Assembly: GCF_028747985.1 (NCBI RefSeq)
Contig: NZ_CP118108.1
Coordinates: forward strand, 4,657,001-4,721,000
DNA from: Paenibacillus urinalis
GTDB taxonomy: Bacteria > Bacillota > Bacilli > Paenibacillales > Paenibacillaceae
Reading direction: 5' to 3'
DNA: 64,000 nucleotides
Made by a program: the position numbers and the translations under genes. Positions 63,006 to 64,000 of the stretch are shown piece after piece (position 1 is the first letter of the stretch; each line of letters starts with the position of its first letter). The notes beneath the pieces were generated by a model that saw only the letters and a program-made list of their open reading frames with translations, searched no databases and was not told the DNA's origin.

Positions 63006-63872
63006 TTATCTAACGATGACTTTGGATAAGTCCGCTTCCATACCTTTGAGTGCCGCATAAGTCAATTTATCCATCACCGCATTGTCGAAGCATATCGTCT
63101 TCATCATACGGTAATATTTCTTAGTCAACGTAAATCCGGGCTGGAAGGAAACATCTCGCAAGATCGCTTCTTTAAATGAAGCACCCGCTAAAGCACACTT
63201 CTCAAATCGGACACCGGTAAAGCTCTGTCCGTCAAAGCAAAGTCCGGTGAGGTCTGAATTTTTGAAATCCACCCCAACGAAGATGCAATTCTCAAATGTC
63301 GTCTTTCTAAGATCGGTTGTGATGAGCTTAACGTCCGTCAATCTTGCCCCGACAAACCTCACACCATTCAAGCTGGAAACGCTGAAATTGGTCCGTACCA
63401 AAACGGATTGATTAAAGGTCGCATTGGATAGATCAAGTGATGAAAAGTTGCAGTCCGTCAGGTTCGCTCCATCAAAATTAGCATCTCGTACATCGCTGCT
63501 CGAGAACGTGCTTCCCGTCAAATCCGCGTTGGAGAAGTCAGATCCCTGCAGTGCACTCGACGCAAATTTTCCTTTATGTACCTTAACATCAGCAAAGTCG
63601 CTCTTGGATAAATTACTCGCACTGAAGTTCGTGAGCACCTGCCTCTCCAGCGTGCGTGACAGGCTTGCTACCTCCTGTACCGTTTGTTCGATGTCACCGA
63701 TACTATCGATCGTCATCTCGAAGGCCGTTTGCTCGTCCTTGCCCTGCTCTTGGAGTTCCCGATACCGGTCATTCAGATCATGGAGCAGATCATTCTTCAG
63801 TTCCTCCACGCTCTTGACCCCATCATACGGTGCGAACACGGCATTTAAATAATTGACCAACTTCTCATCCAT
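63006..63872 (-). CDS. Pentapeptide-repeat protein with permease-prefix-like N-terminus
   Basis: From ATG 63872 (GAGGAG 12 nt upstream) the protein has 288 residues; an ATG at 63920 is in frame but overlaps the PadR gene by 32 bp. Residues 1-65 (LVNYLNAVFAPYDGVKSVEEL...DSIGDI) resemble the helical prefix domain found on membrane proteins paired with PadR regulators. Residues 80-240 are pentapeptide repeats (SNADLTGSTF, DANFDGANLTDCNF), which form a right-handed beta-helix. No membrane segment. Function unknown; some pentapeptide proteins bind topoisomerases or act as interaction scaffolds. Confidence 0.8.
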   Translation of the reverse strand: MDEKLVNYLNAVFAPYDGVKSVEELKNDLLHDLNDRYRELQEQGKDEQTAFEMTIDSIGDIEQTVQEVASLSRTLERQVLTNFSASNLSKSDFADVKVHKGKFASSALQGSDFSNADLTGSTFSSSDVRDANFDGANLTDCNFSSLDLSNATFNQSVLVRTNFSVSSLNGVRFVGARLTDVKLITTDLRKTTFENCIFVGVDFKNSDLTGLCFDGQSFTGVRFEKCALAGASFKEAILRDVSFQPGFTLTKKYYRMMKTICFDNAVMDKLTYAALKGMEADLSKVIVR

Positions 63873-63888
63873 AGGATCGATCAGCTCC

Positions 63889-64000
63889 TCATAATAAGTC
63901 CTTAAGAACTCGCTTCGCATATTCCCAGTTTTCTATATTACGATGATACGTTTCTCTGCCCTTATCGGTGATTCTAAAATATTTCCGTCTTCCACCTTGC
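63889..64000 (-). CDS. PadR-family transcriptional regulator, C-terminal fragment (runs off window)
   Basis: The minus-strand frame entering from the window edge reads QGGRRKYFRITDKGRETYH and continues to a TGA at 63889-63891. This is the end of a PadR winged helix: the G-R-x-R-K-Y-Y-x-L/I-T-x-x-G motif followed by a C-terminal helix. It lies 16 bp before the pentapeptide-protein start, so the two are probably cotranscribed. The rest of the gene is outside the window. Confidence 0.85.
   Translation of the reverse strand, partial: QGGRRKYFRITDKGRETYHRNIENWEYAKRVLKDLL

Noticed and set aside
1..64000. CRISPR arrays, tRNA or rRNA genes, prophage genes, intact transposases and replication origins
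   Set aside because: No regularly spaced direct repeats, cloverleaf-type sequences, rRNA-like stretches, phage structural genes, transposase frames or DnaA-box clusters were seen on either strand.

Overview
The window looks like a chromosomal segment of a Paenibacillus-type endospore-forming Firmicute. The evidence is two spore-germinant receptor clusters, YesMN-type two-component systems beside lipoprotein sugar ABC transporters, a QoxABCD menaquinol oxidase, strong AGGAGG ribosome-binding sites with frequent GTG/TTG starts, and many cre-like sites. I see no rRNA, tRNA, CRISPR array, prophage or intact transposase. Family names come from reading the translations; no database search was run.

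Layout. 0-4.7 kb (minus): an ABC ATPase, two ABC-2 permeases, an ECF sigma factor and the start of an unknown gene form one overlapping operon, probably for envelope stress or export. 4.7-8.1 kb (minus): a kduI-deoR-kduD-isomerase operon for hexuronate breakdown, followed by a separate deoC. 9-12.9 kb (minus): qoxABCD. 13.8-25.2 kb (minus): a beta-glucoside block with a GH1 beta-glucosidase, two paralogous solute-binding lipoproteins, one LplB/LplC permease pair and a YesN/YesM two-component system. The upstream regions share cre-like sites and an ACGTTTTC-centred operator. 25.3-31 kb: uppP, a thioredoxin, an aldo/keto reductase, a CtaM-like DUF420 protein, a cation/proton antiporter, an SR1P-like small protein gene and a DsbA-family oxidoreductase. 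31.2-32.6 kb: a secreted phosphodiester-glycosidase-domain protein. 32.7-40.7 kb: germinant-receptor genes in the order A-B-C-A-C on the minus strand, with a convergent orphan B gene.

40.9-42.9 kb: a GH13 alpha-glucosidase and an orphan small protein. 43.3-48.9 kb: an ABC sugar importer, a GH43 glycosidase and a divergent ArsR-like regulator, probably for arabino- or xylo-oligosaccharides. 49-53.4 kb: a TetR regulator with a divergent SDR, then glycerate kinase with an anion symporter. 53.5-56.4 kb: a Gfo/Idh/MocA dehydrogenase and a TIM-barrel isomerase, with a divergent AraC regulator. 56.5 kb: a methyltransferase-like protein. 57.4-60.9 kb: response regulator, kinase, ABC ATPase and permease in the style of a peptide-antibiotic immunity module. 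61-62.8 kb: an AdhR-like MerR regulator and a zinc alcohol dehydrogenase with clear palindromic operators. 63-64 kb: a PadR regulator (partial) and a pentapeptide-repeat protein with a permease-prefix-like N-terminus.

The window is mostly carbohydrate-scavenging modules under two-layer control (CcpA-type cre plus local regulators), mixed with envelope-stress, respiratory and sporulation functions. The least ordinary items are the extended SR1P gene with a cre over its promoter, the rearranged ger cluster, the pentapeptide-repeat fusion and the OmpR-type direct repeat ahead of the immunity-type ABC genes.
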